From NCBI GenBank assembly GCA_002399975.1, contig DHER01000134.1:1-64000 (forward strand): a stretch of DNA of 64,000 bases, written 5' to 3'. Below, piece by piece: positions 43,642-53,413 of the stretch; the stretch's first letter is position 1, and each line of letters begins with the position of its first letter. This DNA is from Firmicutes bacterium UBA4845. Its GTDB lineage: Bacteria > Bacillota > Clostridia > Tissierellales > Sedimentibacteraceae. A program made the translations under genes and the position numbers. Below the pieces are notes generated by a model. The model searched no databases. It was not told the DNA's origin and saw nothing but the letters and a program-made list of their open reading frames with translations.

Positions 43642-44067
43642 TTACTCGTAACTATGAAATTTAATATCATCAACAGCCTTTTTTATGATTTTTCTTTCAT
43701 CATCATAATGTGCAATAATTAATGATTTTTTAAAAGGAAGAAATTTAGCTTCCACAAAGCCTTCATTTTTTTGAGCAACACAATTCATATTTCGAGCCAT
43801 CATCAAATACCAGTGAACTTCTTTATTAATATGAATTCTGTCTGTATAGCAGGTACGGTTAAATTCATAATTGATTTTACCCAAATACTTTATTGTAATA
43901 ACCTTTGCTTTTGTTTCCTCATAAACTTCACGTAAGGCAGTCTCATTAAGCGATTCATTTTCTTCAACTCTTCCCTTGGGTAAAACCCAATCTCCATTAA
44001 ATTTTTTCAACATCAATATGCTGTTCTTGAAAAAAACAATCCCGCCGGCGCTTACTTCTTCAATCAT
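43642..44067 (-). CDS. Nudix hydrolase
   Basis: The 141-aa protein has a Nudix box close to consensus: GRVEENESLNETALREVYEET. It opens VSAGGIVFFKNSILML, like bis(5'-nucleosyl)-tetraphosphatases or other housekeeping Nudix enzymes. Substrate is not assignable. ATG 44067 is chosen over an upstream start at 44109 because the family begins here; the ribosome binding site (GGTGG) is only moderate. The gene ends eleven bases from whiA. Confidence 0.87.
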   Translation of the reverse strand: MIEEVSAGGIVFFKNSILMLKKFNGDWVLPKGRVEENESLNETALREVYEETKAKVITIKYLGKINYEFNRTCYTDRIHINKEVHWYLMMARNMNCVAQKNEGFVEAKFLPFKKSLIIAHYDDERKIIKKAVDDIKFHSYE

Positions 44068-44200
44068 ATCTGCCACCACTTTGATATTGCAGTCTATATA
44101 ATAACACAATATTTAAAAAAATCAAACACATATTTACAGTGTATAATAAAAGAAATAAAATTTCAACTTTTTTATAATTAAGGTTATTTTTATTGTTAAT

Positions 44201-44236
44201 AAAAAATGCCTACTCTTTTAAAAGTGCGGCATTTTT
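44201..44236. terminator. Bidirectional terminator
   Basis: AAAAAATGCC and GGCATTTTT flank a short loop with an additional ACT/AGT pairing. A T-run follows on both strands. It lies just downstream of the RNA methyltransferase gene on the minus strand. Confidence 0.75.
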
Positions 44237-44267
44237 CAATATTATTTTATACCTAATTTTTTCTTTA

Positions 44268-45431
44268 TTAAAAATTAAAATTATCAGTAGTTTTTTTTGG
44301 CTTTTCGCCGAAAAATTGGTAATAATCCACCCTCACATCACCATTGAACAGTTTTCTTTTTCTGTCGGCTTTTCGGCCAAAGTCCCTTTCGAGACTGCCA
44401 ACTGATGTAATTATATATACTGACCATGTTTTATCTTTGCCAAAAGTATGGCCTAATTTCCTGTGAATTTTTTTAATTTCTCCAATGTCTCCCATTCTTT
44501 CACCGTAAGGGGGATTTGTTATTAAAATTCCGTTAGGACACATAGGTTCATTTATTTTCAGAACATCCTTCGCAAAAAACTCTATACAGTCATCTACTCC
44601 AGCTTCAATTGCATTTTCCTTTGCTATATGTATAGCTTTTTTGCTTATATCGGACGCATAAATTTTAATGTGGGAATTTAAATCTATTTTTCTTCTTGCT
44701 TCTATTTTTGCACTTTTCCAATATTCTTCTTTAACCAAAGGCCAGCCCTGGGATGCAAAGGTACGGTTGAGCCCTGGGGCTATGTTCATTCCTATAAGTG
44801 CCGCTTCTATGGCTATTGTACCTGAACCGCACATAGGATCATACAGCACTCTGTTTTTGTTCCAGAAACTCAGTTTCACAAGTGCTGCAGCCATTGTTTC
44901 TTTTAAGGGTGCTTCCGTTGATTTGGTCTTATAGCCTCTTTTAAACAATCCTTCCCTGGCACCGGTCGTATCAATAGAAATAGTTGCCACATCCTTATGA
45001 ATTGATACCAATATTGTAAATTCCGCTCCTGTTTCAGGCATCCAATCAACGTCATATTCTTCACAAAGCTTCTTTGAAACAGCTTTTTTTACAATTGACT
45101 GGCAATCCGGAGTTGAATGTAATTTTGATTTTACACTCTTCCCTTTGACAGTAAATCTGCCATCTCGGGTAATCCATTTTTCCCACGGAAGATCATATGT
45201 TTTATCAAACAGCTCCTCAAAGCTGTATGCTTCAAACTGTCCCATTACAAGCATCACCCTGTCGGCACACCTTAAATTTATATTTGATTTCGGTATGTCT
45301 TTAATTTCTGCATCAAAGTATATCCATCCGTTTTCAGTTGCTGCATTTTCATATCCTAAATCTCTTAATTCTCTTTTAACTACTGCCTCAAGCCCAAAGG
45401 CTGATACGGCAGCTAACTTTATTTTGTCCAT
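44268..45431 (-). CDS. THUMP-domain class I RNA methyltransferase, RlmL-like
   Basis: The 387-aa protein has an N-terminal THUMP region followed by a methyltransferase domain: LYDPMCGSGTIAIEAALIGMN and the catalytic ITNPPYGERMG. It resembles RlmL/YpsC, which methylates G2445 of 23S rRNA. The protein is the single-domain form without the RlmK half. It lies between glnS and the Nudix gene. Confidence 0.88.
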   Translation of the reverse strand: MDKIKLAAVSAFGLEAVVKRELRDLGYENAATENGWIYFDAEIKDIPKSNINLRCADRVMLVMGQFEAYSFEELFDKTYDLPWEKWITRDGRFTVKGKSVKSKLHSTPDCQSIVKKAVSKKLCEEYDVDWMPETGAEFTILVSIHKDVATISIDTTGAREGLFKRGYKTKSTEAPLKETMAAALVKLSFWNKNRVLYDPMCGSGTIAIEAALIGMNIAPGLNRTFASQGWPLVKEEYWKSAKIEARRKIDLNSHIKIYASDISKKAIHIAKENAIEAGVDDCIEFFAKDVLKINEPMCPNGILITNPPYGERMGDIGEIKKIHRKLGHTFGKDKTWSVYIITSVGSLERDFGRKADRKRKLFNGDVRVDYYQFFGEKPKKTTDNFNF

Positions 45432-45479
45432 TATAAACCCTCAATAACAGGGACCGGAAACAAACCCTTGCCAACTGTA

Positions 45480-47150
45480 TTATTTGTAGCTGCTCTTTAA
45501 TTGTACTATTCTGTTAAATAGCAGGTTTCCTTTTGTTGTATCCTGATCAATTATAAAATATCCATGTCTTAAAAACTGGAATCTGTCTCCGATTTTGCAG
45601 TCCTTCATTGTGGATTCAACCTTACATCCATTCAACACCATTTTTGAATTAGAATTTAATTTCTCAAGGAAATTGGTCTTGTCGTAATCTTCGTCCTCCA
45701 TCATGTAATCGTACAGATTAACCTTAGCGTTCATGCAGTGCCTTGCAGAAACCCAATGTATTGTTCCTTTTACCTTCCTGCCAGTAAATCCTGAGCCGCT
45801 TTTTGTTTCAGGGTCATATGTACAACGAACTTCAACTACATTGCCTTTTTCATCTTTTACAAAATCTTCACATTTAACGAAATACGCATTCCTTAGTCTA
45901 ACTTCATTTCCTGGGAAAAGCCTGTAATATTTTTTTGGCGGTGATTCCATGAAATCTTTACGTTCAATGTATAATTCTCTGCAAAATGGAATCATTCTTG
46001 AACCCATATCAGGATTATCCGGGTTATTTTCCGCTTCCACATATTCTACTTTGTCCTCAGGATAATTTGTTATCACCAATTTTATAGGCTCCAGTACTGC
46101 CATTGTCCTTGGTGCCTTCAAACTTAAATCATCTCTCACTGCATGTTCCAGCATTGCAATGTCAACAACGCTTTGAGCCTTGGAAACACCGATTTCCTCA
46201 CAAAAATTATTAATTGCCTCCGATGTATAGCCTCTTCTTCGAAGTGCCGCAATTGTCGGCATTCGTGGATCATCCCATCCATCCACATATCCTTCTTCTA
46301 CCATCTTCTTCAAATATCTTTTGCCCATCATTGTTTTTGACAAAAATAATTTAGCAAATTCTATCTGCTTTGTTGGAGCCGCTTCAAAGTCATTTAAATT
46401 TCTTAAAACCCAGTCGTAGAACGGTCTATGGTCTTCAAATTCAAGGGTGCATAATGAATGTGTTATTCCTTCAATAGCATCTTCAATAGGATGAGCATAA
46501 TCATACATAGGATATATGCACCATTTATCCCCGGTATTATGATGTGCTTCATGAAGTATTCTGTAAATTACCGGATCACGCATATTAATATTTGGGCTCG
46601 CCATATCAATCTTTGTCCTCAACACTTTTTCACCGTTTGCATATTCTCCATTTCTCATTTTAGCAAACAATTCTAAGTTCTCCTCAACTGTCCTGTTCCT
46701 GAATGGACTTTCTTTTCCTGGTTCAGTTAATGTTCCTCTATAATCTCTTATTTCATCCGCCGATAAATCGTCAACGTAAGCCAGGCCTTTTTTTATCAAT
46801 TCTATGGCATATCCATACATCTGTTCAAAATAATCGGAAGCGTAAAATATTCTTTCTTTCCATCCGGGGCAAAGCCATTTAACATCTTTTATTATAGATT
46901 CCACATAAGAATCATCTTCTTTTGTAGGATTGGTATCGTCGAATCTTAAATTAAATATACCATTATATTTTTTTGCCAGTCCGTAATTCAAGCATATTGA
47001 TTTGGCATGACCTATATGTAAGTATCCGTTGGGTTCCGGAGGAAATCTCGTATGTACCCTTTTCCCATATGTTCCGTTCTTTAGATCTTCATTGATTATT
47101 TTCTGTATAAAATTAACCGACTCTATGTTATCGGCATTATCCTCATTCAT
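45480..47150 (-). CDS. glnS: Glutamine-tRNA ligase
   Basis: The 556-aa class I synthetase has the HIGH motif in [11 protein letters not shown], the GlnRS-specific [10 protein letters not shown] start, and [19 protein letters not shown]. At the KMSKS loop it reads TMMGKRYL, whereas typical bacterial GlnRS has VMSKR, so the central Ser is Gly. GlnRS is uncommon in Firmicutes, most of which use GatCAB, so transfer is possible. ATG 47150 follows AAGGAGG; a longer frame to 47213 has no ribosome binding site. Confidence 0.92.
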   Translation of the reverse strand: MNEDNADNIESVNFIQKIINEDLKNGTYGKRVHTRFPPEPNGYLHIGHAKSICLNYGLAKKYNGIFNLRFDDTNPTKEDDSYVESIIKDVKWLCPGWKERIFYASDYFEQMYGYAIELIKKGLAYVDDLSADEIRDYRGTLTEPGKESPFRNRTVEENLELFAKMRNGEYANGEKVLRTKIDMASPNINMRDPVIYRILHEAHHNTGDKWCIYPMYDYAHPIEDAIEGITHSLCTLEFEDHRPFYDWVLRNLNDFEAAPTKQIEFAKLFLSKTMMGKRYLKKMVEEGYVDGWDDPRMPTIAALRRRGYTSEAINNFCEEIGVSKAQSVVDIAMLEHAVRDDLSLKAPRTMAVLEPIKLVITNYPEDKVEYVEAENNPDNPDMGSRMIPFCRELYIERKDFMESPPKKYYRLFPGNEVRLRNAYFVKCEDFVKDEKGNVVEVRCTYDPETKSGSGFTGRKVKGTIHWVSARHCMNAKVNLYDYMMEDEDYDKTNFLEKLNSNSKMVLNGCKVESTMKDCKIGDRFQFLRHGYFIIDQDTTKGNLLFNRIVQLKSSYK

Positions 47151-47301
47151 ATTTTCCTCCTTGTTTTTATGTAAGCATACAGCATTTTTATATTTATTAT
47201 ACTTAATGAACATATTTATTTCAAGCTAAAAGTTATACTATTTATTATATCCTTCATTTATAATAACATTCCGGCAGTAACCCAAAGAAAAAAATGCATT
47301 C

Positions 47302-47326
47302 AAAAAAAAACGGCATAAGCCGTCTT
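47302..47326 (-). terminator. Terminator of hbd
   Basis: The stem ACGGC/GCCGT with loop ATAA is followed on the minus strand by nine T residues. It lies 25 bases after the hbd stop. Confidence 0.8.
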
Positions 47327-47350
47327 TTATATTATATCAACACAAATTGT

Positions 47351-48205
47351 CTATCTGCTGTAATCGTAAAATCCTTTGCCTGTCTTTCTACCCAGTAAAT
47401 TAGCTCTGACCATTTTACGGAGAAGCGGATGAGGCCTGTATTTAGGATCTCCAAATTCATTATATAAAACCTCCATTATTGCAAGGCAAACATCCAATCC
47501 TATCAAATCTCCCAATTCCAAAGGTCCCATGGGGTGATTGGCTCCTAACTTCATTCCTGTATCTATTTCTTTCTCTGTGGCAACGCCGTCCGCCAATATG
47601 CCTACTGCTTCATTAACCATAGGAATAAGTATTCTGTTTACTACAAATCCAGGAGCTTCATTTACGCTTACAGGAGTTTTACCAATTTTTTTAGCTAATT
47701 CAAATATTGTGTCGTGAACATTTTCATCAGTAAGTTTACCTTTTATGACTTCAATCAATTTCATAACCGGAACCGGATTAAAGAAGTGCATTCCTATGAC
47801 TTGTTCTGGATTCTTTAATTTCGACGCTACTTCCGTAATTGATAATGAAGATGTATTTGTTGATAATATTGCATCTTTCTTTGCAACAGCCTCAATTTCA
47901 CTGAATATTGAATGCTTGATTTCCATATCTTCAGCTATTGCTTCGATAAATAAATCGGCATCAGCGCATTTATCATACTCTGTGACTTTAGTAATGTTTG
48001 CAAGAGTTGCATCCATTTCAGATTGTTGTATTTTACCCTTAGATACTAATTTTGTAAGACCTTTGCCGATTACTTCTTCCAAAGTGTTATATGTCTTGCC
48101 AAGTCTTCCTTTAACTATTACAGGGTATCCATTCTGTGCAAATGTTTGTATAATTCCTTTAGCCATTGTACCTGTACCAACAACGCATATTTTTTTAATT
48201 TCCAT
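47351..48205 (-). CDS. hbd: 3-hydroxybutyryl-CoA dehydrogenase
   Basis: The 284-aa enzyme has the NAD-binding [17 protein letters not shown] and the catalytic region [18 protein letters not shown]...[12 protein letters not shown], ending in the DLIGLDVCL domain. It interconverts acetoacetyl-CoA and 3-hydroxybutyryl-CoA, as in butyrate fermentation. The other butyrate genes (thl, crt, bcd, etf) are not in the window. GGGAGG precedes the ATG and a terminator follows, so it is a separate unit. Confidence 0.93.
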   Translation of the reverse strand: MEIKKICVVGTGTMAKGIIQTFAQNGYPVIVKGRLGKTYNTLEEVIGKGLTKLVSKGKIQQSEMDATLANITKVTEYDKCADADLFIEAIAEDMEIKHSIFSEIEAVAKKDAILSTNTSSLSITEVASKLKNPEQVIGMHFFNPVPVMKLIEVIKGKLTDENVHDTIFELAKKIGKTPVSVNEAPGFVVNRILIPMVNEAVGILADGVATEKEIDTGMKLGANHPMGPLELGDLIGLDVCLAIMEVLYNEFGDPKYRPHPLLRKMVRANLLGRKTGKGFYDYSR

Positions 48206-48441
48206 TTGAACCTCCCATTAATTTATTCATATCCTTTTACCTGTTATAATTATAACATTAAGAAATAGTTTAATCAAGTGGTTTTAATAATTTTGATAAA
48301 AATTTAACATTTTATTTAATAAGTATAATTTATAATTATTGCTCATAATATCAATAGAAGTATCATATAAAGAAATTTTTAAATACTAAATGATGCTATG
48401 AGACAAAATATGCACCAGAAAGAAGAAAGGACGGTATATTA

Positions 48442-49281
48442 ATGAAAAAAGCAATTGAATTTATTATTAAGTTCATATCCAAGACCAAAGACGATGATAT
48501 CATAGCATTAAGCGCTCAATTTTCTTATTATATAATATTGAGTATTTTCCCTCTTTTAATTTTGGGTATCTCAATTATGTGCAATTACAGCAGCTATATT
48601 ATTTATCTATTAAGCACTATTGAACATATATTGCCGTCTGATATATTTAATATAGTGTCAGATATTGTTCACAATACTATAGAAAACTACAGCAAGAACA
48701 AATTTTCAGCAGGTATGCTGGTTGCTTTATGGTCTGCAACCGCAGGAAGTTCAACTATAATCAGAGGAATTAACAAAGCATATGGTTTCACGCCAAAGAG
48801 CAGTTTTATATTCATGAGACTTGAAGGAATTGTTTTCACATTAGCCATAATGATAGCAATGCAGCTTGTTTTCGCACTGATAGTTTTAGGAAAAGAAATT
48901 ATTTTATTTATACAAAATATTGTAAAATTTCCTGAAATTACTTATCTTTTAATTGATATTTTAAGACTTAGCCTGCCTATTGTTCTTTTGTTTTTAATAT
49001 TTTCAGCAGCATATAAATTCCTAACTTATGAAAAAGTAAGTTTTTCCTTTGTTTTCCCGGGTGCTGCCACATCAACTGCAGGATTCATGATAGGTTCATT
49101 CATTTACTCAAATTATATAAGTACAAGGGCAAAGTATTATAACTCCATATATGGAAATTTATCCATCATGATAATCTTTTTAATCTGGATATTCATTTTA
49201 TCAATTATATTTTTAACAGGAGCGGAAGTAAATTATTTTGCCGGTAGACATAGAGACAAAAATAACAAGGCTGTAGATTAA
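48442..49281 (+). CDS. YihY/BrkB-family inner membrane protein
   Basis: The 279-aa protein has about six hydrophobic helices and the family segments ALSAQFSYYIILSIFPLL near the N terminus and LSIMIIFLIWIFILSIIFLTGAEVNY near the end. Its molecular role is unknown. AAAGGACGG precedes the ATG. It is divergent from hbd and converges on the gene at 49289; its stop codon lies in its own terminator stem. Confidence 0.88.
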   Translation: MKKAIEFIIKFISKTKDDDIIALSAQFSYYIILSIFPLLILGISIMCNYSSYIIYLLSTIEHILPSDIFNIVSDIVHNTIENYSKNKFSAGMLVALWSATAGSSTIIRGINKAYGFTPKSSFIFMRLEGIVFTLAIMIAMQLVFALIVLGKEIILFIQNIVKFPEITYLLIDILRLSLPIVLLFLIFSAAYKFLTYEKVSFSFVFPGAATSTAGFMIGSFIYSNYISTRAKYYNSIYGNLSIMIIFLIWIFILSIIFLTGAEVNYFAGRHRDKNNKAVD

Positions 49282-49298
49282 CAGCCTGTCATTTTTTT
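49268..49298 (+). terminator. Terminator of the YihY-family gene
   Basis: AGGCTGT (49268-49274) and ACAGCCT (49281-49287) form a stem overlapping the stop codon, followed by GTCATTTTTTT. Confidence 0.8.
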
Positions 49299-49891
49299 GA
49301 TTCAAATATAAAGTAACTGGATTTCTTTCCAATTATTTTACAATTTCCAAAAATATCGTTAATTTTTTTTCTGCTGCTGACAGCCCCTTGTTTTTTTTGT
49401 ATTACGACGTAAAATTTCCCGTATTGTTTTAAATGTTCATATGCACCCTCATAAAAGGAAAACACAATATTTTTACCTGCCCTGACCGGAGGATTTGTAA
49501 CAATCATATCAAAACTTCCTTCAATATTTTCAAATAAAGAGGAATTGATTACTTTTGCCCTTCCTTCAACCTTATTTTCTTTTACATTCATTGCGCAAAG
49601 CTCAAGAGCTCTTTCATTTACATCTGTCATGGTAACTTTTGATTTATTAAAAAATTTGGCAAGTGCAATTCCTATTGGACCGTAACCGCATCCTAAATCC
49701 AACAAGTTTCCTGCAAATTCTTTATTTTCTTTTATAACCGTTTCAACAAGAAGCATCGACCCAAAATCCATTCCATTTTTTGAAAAAACACTGTTACTTG
49801 TGTAAAAATAAAATTTTTCTGGCCCAATATTCCAGTCAAACTTATATATTTCTTTTTTGCTTCCGGGATTTTTGGTAAAATATTGCTCCAT
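49289..49891 (-). CDS. Class I SAM methyltransferase, RsmC/YbxB-like
   Basis: The 200-aa protein shows LLDLGCGYGPIGIALA (motif I) and the N6/N2-type catalytic motif MIVTNPPVRAGK, characteristic of small RsmC-related rRNA methyltransferases. The C terminus ends KSSYFIFES, as in YbxB. It probably methylates rRNA, with the base unassigned. GGAGGAGC precedes the ATG. Confidence 0.85.
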   Translation of the reverse strand: MEQYFTKNPGSKKEIYKFDWNIGPEKFYFYTSNSVFSKNGMDFGSMLLVETVIKENKEFAGNLLDLGCGYGPIGIALAKFFNKSKVTMTDVNERALELCAMNVKENKVEGRAKVINSSLFENIEGSFDMIVTNPPVRAGKNIVFSFYEGAYEHLKQYGKFYVVIQKKQGAVSSRKKINDIFGNCKIIGKKSSYFIFESKK

Positions 49892-49911
49892 TGCTCCTCC
49901 ATTGTTTATTT

Positions 49912-51336
49912 TTATCTGAAATTATTGTAAAATGTTTTATATGCCTTGTACGTCATATATAAATCTGTTTTTGAAATAATTTCATAAGGAGCATGCATGC
50001 TTAAAACAGGAACCCCCATATCCACAACATCCATATTATATTTTGCCATTATGTATGCAATTGTTCCTCCGCCTCCCTGGTCAACTTTGCCAAGTTCTGC
50101 AGTCTGCCATATTACTCCGTTATCGTTAAATAATTTTCTCAATTTTCCTATATATTCAGCATTGGCATCATTGGCTCCTGATTTTCCGCCGCTTCCGGTA
50201 TATTTAACCAGTACCGTGCCCTTACCCATTATAGCAGCATTTTGCATTTCGGATACGTCTGAATATGTTGGATCTAAGCCTGCAGCTACATCCGATGAAA
50301 GCATGCTGCTGAAAGCCAGAGCCTTTTTCAGAGAAAGTTCGCTGTAACTTTTGCCGCTTTCCATTGCAATTAATTCAGCCACCATATTGCTGAAAAATGA
50401 CGAATGCATTCCAGTACTTCCAACGCTTCCTATTTCCTCCTTGTCAGCAAACAGAGCCACAGCAGTTCTATCTGGGTTTTCTAATTCAAGAATTGCTTTT
50501 AAGGATGCATATGCACATACTCTGTCATCATGTCCGTATGACATCATCATTCCTCTGTCCAAACCTACATCTCTTGCTTTTCCCGCAGGTACGATTTCTA
50601 ATTCGGCCGTCTGAAAGTCTTCTTCAATCATGCCATATTTTTCATTAAGGATTTTTAGAACATTAAGTTTAAATTTCTTACCATCCTCTTCATCTGCTTC
50701 ATCAACGTCTCCATTATCCGCCGGAAGGCTGCCTATTATAACATTCAGGCTTTCTCCTTCAATTGCATCGGAAAGCTTTTTGCGTTCCTGTTCCTTAGCC
50801 AAATGAGGAAGAATATCTGTTATATAAAATATTGAGTCGCTTTCATCATCTCCCACAGCCACTTCAACTGTATCGCCGTTTGCCTTAACTACCGTGCCGT
50901 AAAGTGCCAAAGGAATTGTAACCCATTGATATTTTTTAATACCTCCGTAGTAATGAGTTTTCAACAGTGATACACCATGTTTTTCATACAGAGGATTTTG
51001 TTTTAAATCGAGCCTTGGAGAGTCAATATGGCTGCCTACTATGTTCATTCCTTTTTCAATATTTTCCTTGCCGATAACGGCCAGTACAGCATTTTTCCCT
51101 TTATTCAAGCAGTAGATCCTATCACCGGGTTTTATTTCTTTCTTGCTCTCTAAGTTTACAAATCCTTTTGCTTCTGCTCTTTTGACAATTTCCTTTACTG
51201 AAAGTCTTTCGGTTTTAGAAGCATTTATAAATGCTCTGTAGTCATCTCCCAACTTAAAAACTTCATCCTTTTCACTGCTGTTTAACTTTTCCCAAATATA
51301 GTGTTTCTTGTAAAATAGTTTATCATTAGTATTCAT
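49912..51336 (-). CDS. M18 family aminopeptidase
   Basis: The 474-aa metalloenzyme has NIVGSHIDSPRLDLKQNPLYE, SYGHDDRVCAYASL, ALFADKEEIGSVGSTGMHS and a C-terminal MHAPYEIISKTDLYMTYKAY, the M18 metal and catalytic motifs. It removes N-terminal, often acidic or neutral, residues from peptides in the cytoplasm. GAGGAGC precedes the ATG. It is unrelated to the RocB-like M20 enzyme. Confidence 0.92.
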   Translation of the reverse strand: MNTNDKLFYKKHYIWEKLNSSEKDEVFKLGDDYRAFINASKTERLSVKEIVKRAEAKGFVNLESKKEIKPGDRIYCLNKGKNAVLAVIGKENIEKGMNIVGSHIDSPRLDLKQNPLYEKHGVSLLKTHYYGGIKKYQWVTIPLALYGTVVKANGDTVEVAVGDDESDSIFYITDILPHLAKEQERKKLSDAIEGESLNVIIGSLPADNGDVDEADEEDGKKFKLNVLKILNEKYGMIEEDFQTAELEIVPAGKARDVGLDRGMMMSYGHDDRVCAYASLKAILELENPDRTAVALFADKEEIGSVGSTGMHSSFFSNMVAELIAMESGKSYSELSLKKALAFSSMLSSDVAAGLDPTYSDVSEMQNAAIMGKGTVLVKYTGSGGKSGANDANAEYIGKLRKLFNDNGVIWQTAELGKVDQGGGGTIAYIMAKYNMDVVDMGVPVLSMHAPYEIISKTDLYMTYKAYKTFYNNFR

Positions 51337-51391
51337 TTTTTGCTCCTCTTATTATTAAAATCATACTAAAATCATACCCTTTTATTTAACA

Positions 51392-51844
51392 TTATTCTTT
51401 TATAATCAACGATGTCAGGTACATTTGATCCTCGATTTCCATGTACTTAATATCGTAATTTCTGACCATATTGAATTCCCCGTCATATCCGCTCATTAGC
51501 CAATTCAAATCTGCATTGATATAAATTGCATCTTCAATTTGTTCCAGGCTGTTAATTTTATCAACCTTTACATTCATAGCAAGCTCATAGTCAGCAGGGC
51601 AATCAATCACCTTGAATAAAATGTCAAGGTCATTTTTCAGAAGATTCTCCGCTTCAATTTTGTTAAGCTTATCTTCAAGAGAATCCATATCCTTATTACC
51701 GTAAAGGAATTCATTCATTATTTCTATTCGTTTGTTCAGTAAAAATTCTATATCGCCTATTTCCTCATGAAACTCGTAGCCGCTTATTTTATTGAAACTG
51801 AAAAGCAATAAAATAAGCATTATGCATATAAATTTTTTTTTCAT
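51392..51844 (-). CDS. Putative secreted protein, unknown
   Basis: The 150-aa protein begins with a basic N terminus and a hydrophobic stretch (FICIMLILLLFSF) that reads as a signal peptide or single anchor, followed by an acidic, Leu- and Glu-rich body. No family is recognised. ATG 51844 follows GGGGGG; a longer frame to 51871 has none. Confidence 0.7.
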   Translation of the reverse strand: MKKKFICIMLILLLFSFNKISGYEFHEEIGDIEFLLNKRIEIMNEFLYGNKDMDSLEDKLNKIEAENLLKNDLDILFKVIDCPADYELAMNVKVDKINSLEQIEDAIYINADLNWLMSGYDGEFNMVRNYDIKYMEIEDQMYLTSLIIKE

Positions 51845-51953
51845 ATGTAATCCCCCCAAAATATTATTCATTTAATATTATAGAGGGACACAAGGTATTT
51901 TATTAGCGCTATTTGTCACTGTAATAAATTAACTTTTCGTTTAATTTCAACAA

Positions 51954-52949
51954 TTATAAAGTTTTTATGCTTTTTCTCTTCTCCAAAGTAAATGGCAGTT
52001 CCATCAACCCATGTTGAGTTTTGTCGCCTTTTATCATTTTAATCAGCATTCTCATTCCCACTGCACCTACATCGTAGTATGGTTCTCCAATTGTAGTAAG
52101 TTCGGGCCTTACGAACCTGCCTTCTCTAATATTGCCAAATCCTGCAACTGAGATATCATCCGGAACCTTAACTCCGTTGTCAACGAAGCTGTTTATAATC
52201 CCAACAGCTATTTCATCGCTGCTGCAAACAACTGCCGTAAATTCCCCGGCATCTTTAATTAATGTTTTTCCAAACTCATATGCTTTATTATACTTTTCAC
52301 TTCCAATGACATATATTTTGGAGTACATAAGTTCATTGTCTTCAACTGCTTTCAAATATCCTGAAATTTTATCATTTTCAATTGACGTCCTTTTTTCAAA
52401 ATCTGATACGTAAATTATTTTTTTATGTCCTTCTTGAATAAGGTATTTTGTCATTTCATAAATTGCCGAATGACAGTCAATTGAAATATAATTCATGTTT
52501 TCATGAACGTCTCTTGTAAAATAAACACATGGTTTTTTTAAATCTTCGGCACGCTCAATTATTATATCATCAAGTTTGTTTCCTACAAGGAATAATCCTT
52601 CAGCCTGTTTTCTGTCAAGTAATTGAAGAGATTTTTCCTGGGTTTCCTTGCTTCCGTAGCTGCTGCAGAGAAGAATGTCATAGCCGTACATTTTCCCTAT
52701 TTCTTCAATTCCTCTTACTATATCGGCAACATAGCTTTGTGCAAGGTTATTGATTATAACACCAATCAGATATGATCTTCTTGTCACAAGGCTTCTCGCA
52801 ACATCATTCGGTTTATACCCTGTTTCTTCAATAACCTTCAGAACCCTTCTTCTAACTTCCGGGCTTACAGGCTTCGAATCGTTTATAACCCTTGAAACCG
52901 TTGATATTGAAACTTCTGAGAGTCTTGCAACATCCTTTATTGTTATCAT
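51954..52949 (-). CDS. LacI-family transcriptional regulator
   Basis: The 331-aa protein has the LacI headpiece (TIKDVARLSEVSISTVSRVIN, hinge with YKPNDVARSL) and a type-1 periplasmic-like ligand domain ending VGMRMLIKMI. CcpA is possible since the window encodes HPr, but the sugar or corepressor cannot be read. ATG 52949 follows AGGAGGG. Confidence 0.88.
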   Translation of the reverse strand: MITIKDVARLSEVSISTVSRVINDSKPVSPEVRRRVLKVIEETGYKPNDVARSLVTRRSYLIGVIINNLAQSYVADIVRGIEEIGKMYGYDILLCSSYGSKETQEKSLQLLDRKQAEGLFLVGNKLDDIIIERAEDLKKPCVYFTRDVHENMNYISIDCHSAIYEMTKYLIQEGHKKIIYVSDFEKRTSIENDKISGYLKAVEDNELMYSKIYVIGSEKYNKAYEFGKTLIKDAGEFTAVVCSSDEIAVGIINSFVDNGVKVPDDISVAGFGNIREGRFVRPELTTIGEPYYDVGAVGMRMLIKMIKGDKTQHGLMELPFTLEKRKSIKTL

Positions 52950-53143
52950 ATTTCCCTCCTGAAGAAATTTATCTGTTGTTTCCATATTTTTAACATCTAT
53001 ATTATATATACAAATTAAAAATTTAGCAATCGTTTTTTTTATTTTTTTCCTAATTTTCCTGTGAAATCAAAAAAATTTTCCTGGCCATAACAGAAAAACT
53101 TCCAAATTAAAAATACAAAATATATAAGATTTATTCATTTATA

Positions 53144-53324
53144 CAAAAAAACCCGCAAGAGCCGCAAATCATTAATTCATACCCGCATCTAAGCAGGTGG
53201 GAGTTCTGTTAAATGATTCTGACTTCCAGTCAAAGCGGGCATGTCATAGGCACTTAAACGCAAATTCCCTTTTACAATATGTCGGTTGAATTAAAAGATT
53301 TCCGCACACCGCAGGCTATTTTTC
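53144..53324 (-). ncRNA. ssrS: 6S RNA (candidate)
   Basis: The minus strand gives a ~180-nt transcript between lacI and the ftsH-like gene. Its ends pair: CCTGC...GCGGAAATC near the 5' end with GATTTGCGG...TTGCGGG at the 3' end, followed by TTTTTTT. The middle contains TTTTAATTCAACCGACATATTG, similar to what I recall of Bacillus 6S RNA, and a large open bubble. A promoter TTGTAA-N17-TATAAT lies just upstream. The rest of 52950-53413 shows nothing else. Confidence 0.7.
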
Positions 53325-53330
53325 AAAACG

Positions 53331-53359
53331 ATTATATCATAATTTTTATAAATTTACAA
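53331..53359 (-). promoter_or_regulatory. Promoter of the 6S RNA candidate
   Basis: On the minus strand TTGTAA (53354-53359) and TATAAT (53331-53336) are 17 bases apart, placing the start near 53324. Confidence 0.65.
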
Positions 53360-53413
53360 CTGTATTTTACGGTTTTTTGAGTAATCTCTGCTGCTCTACA
53401 TCTAACTCAACTG

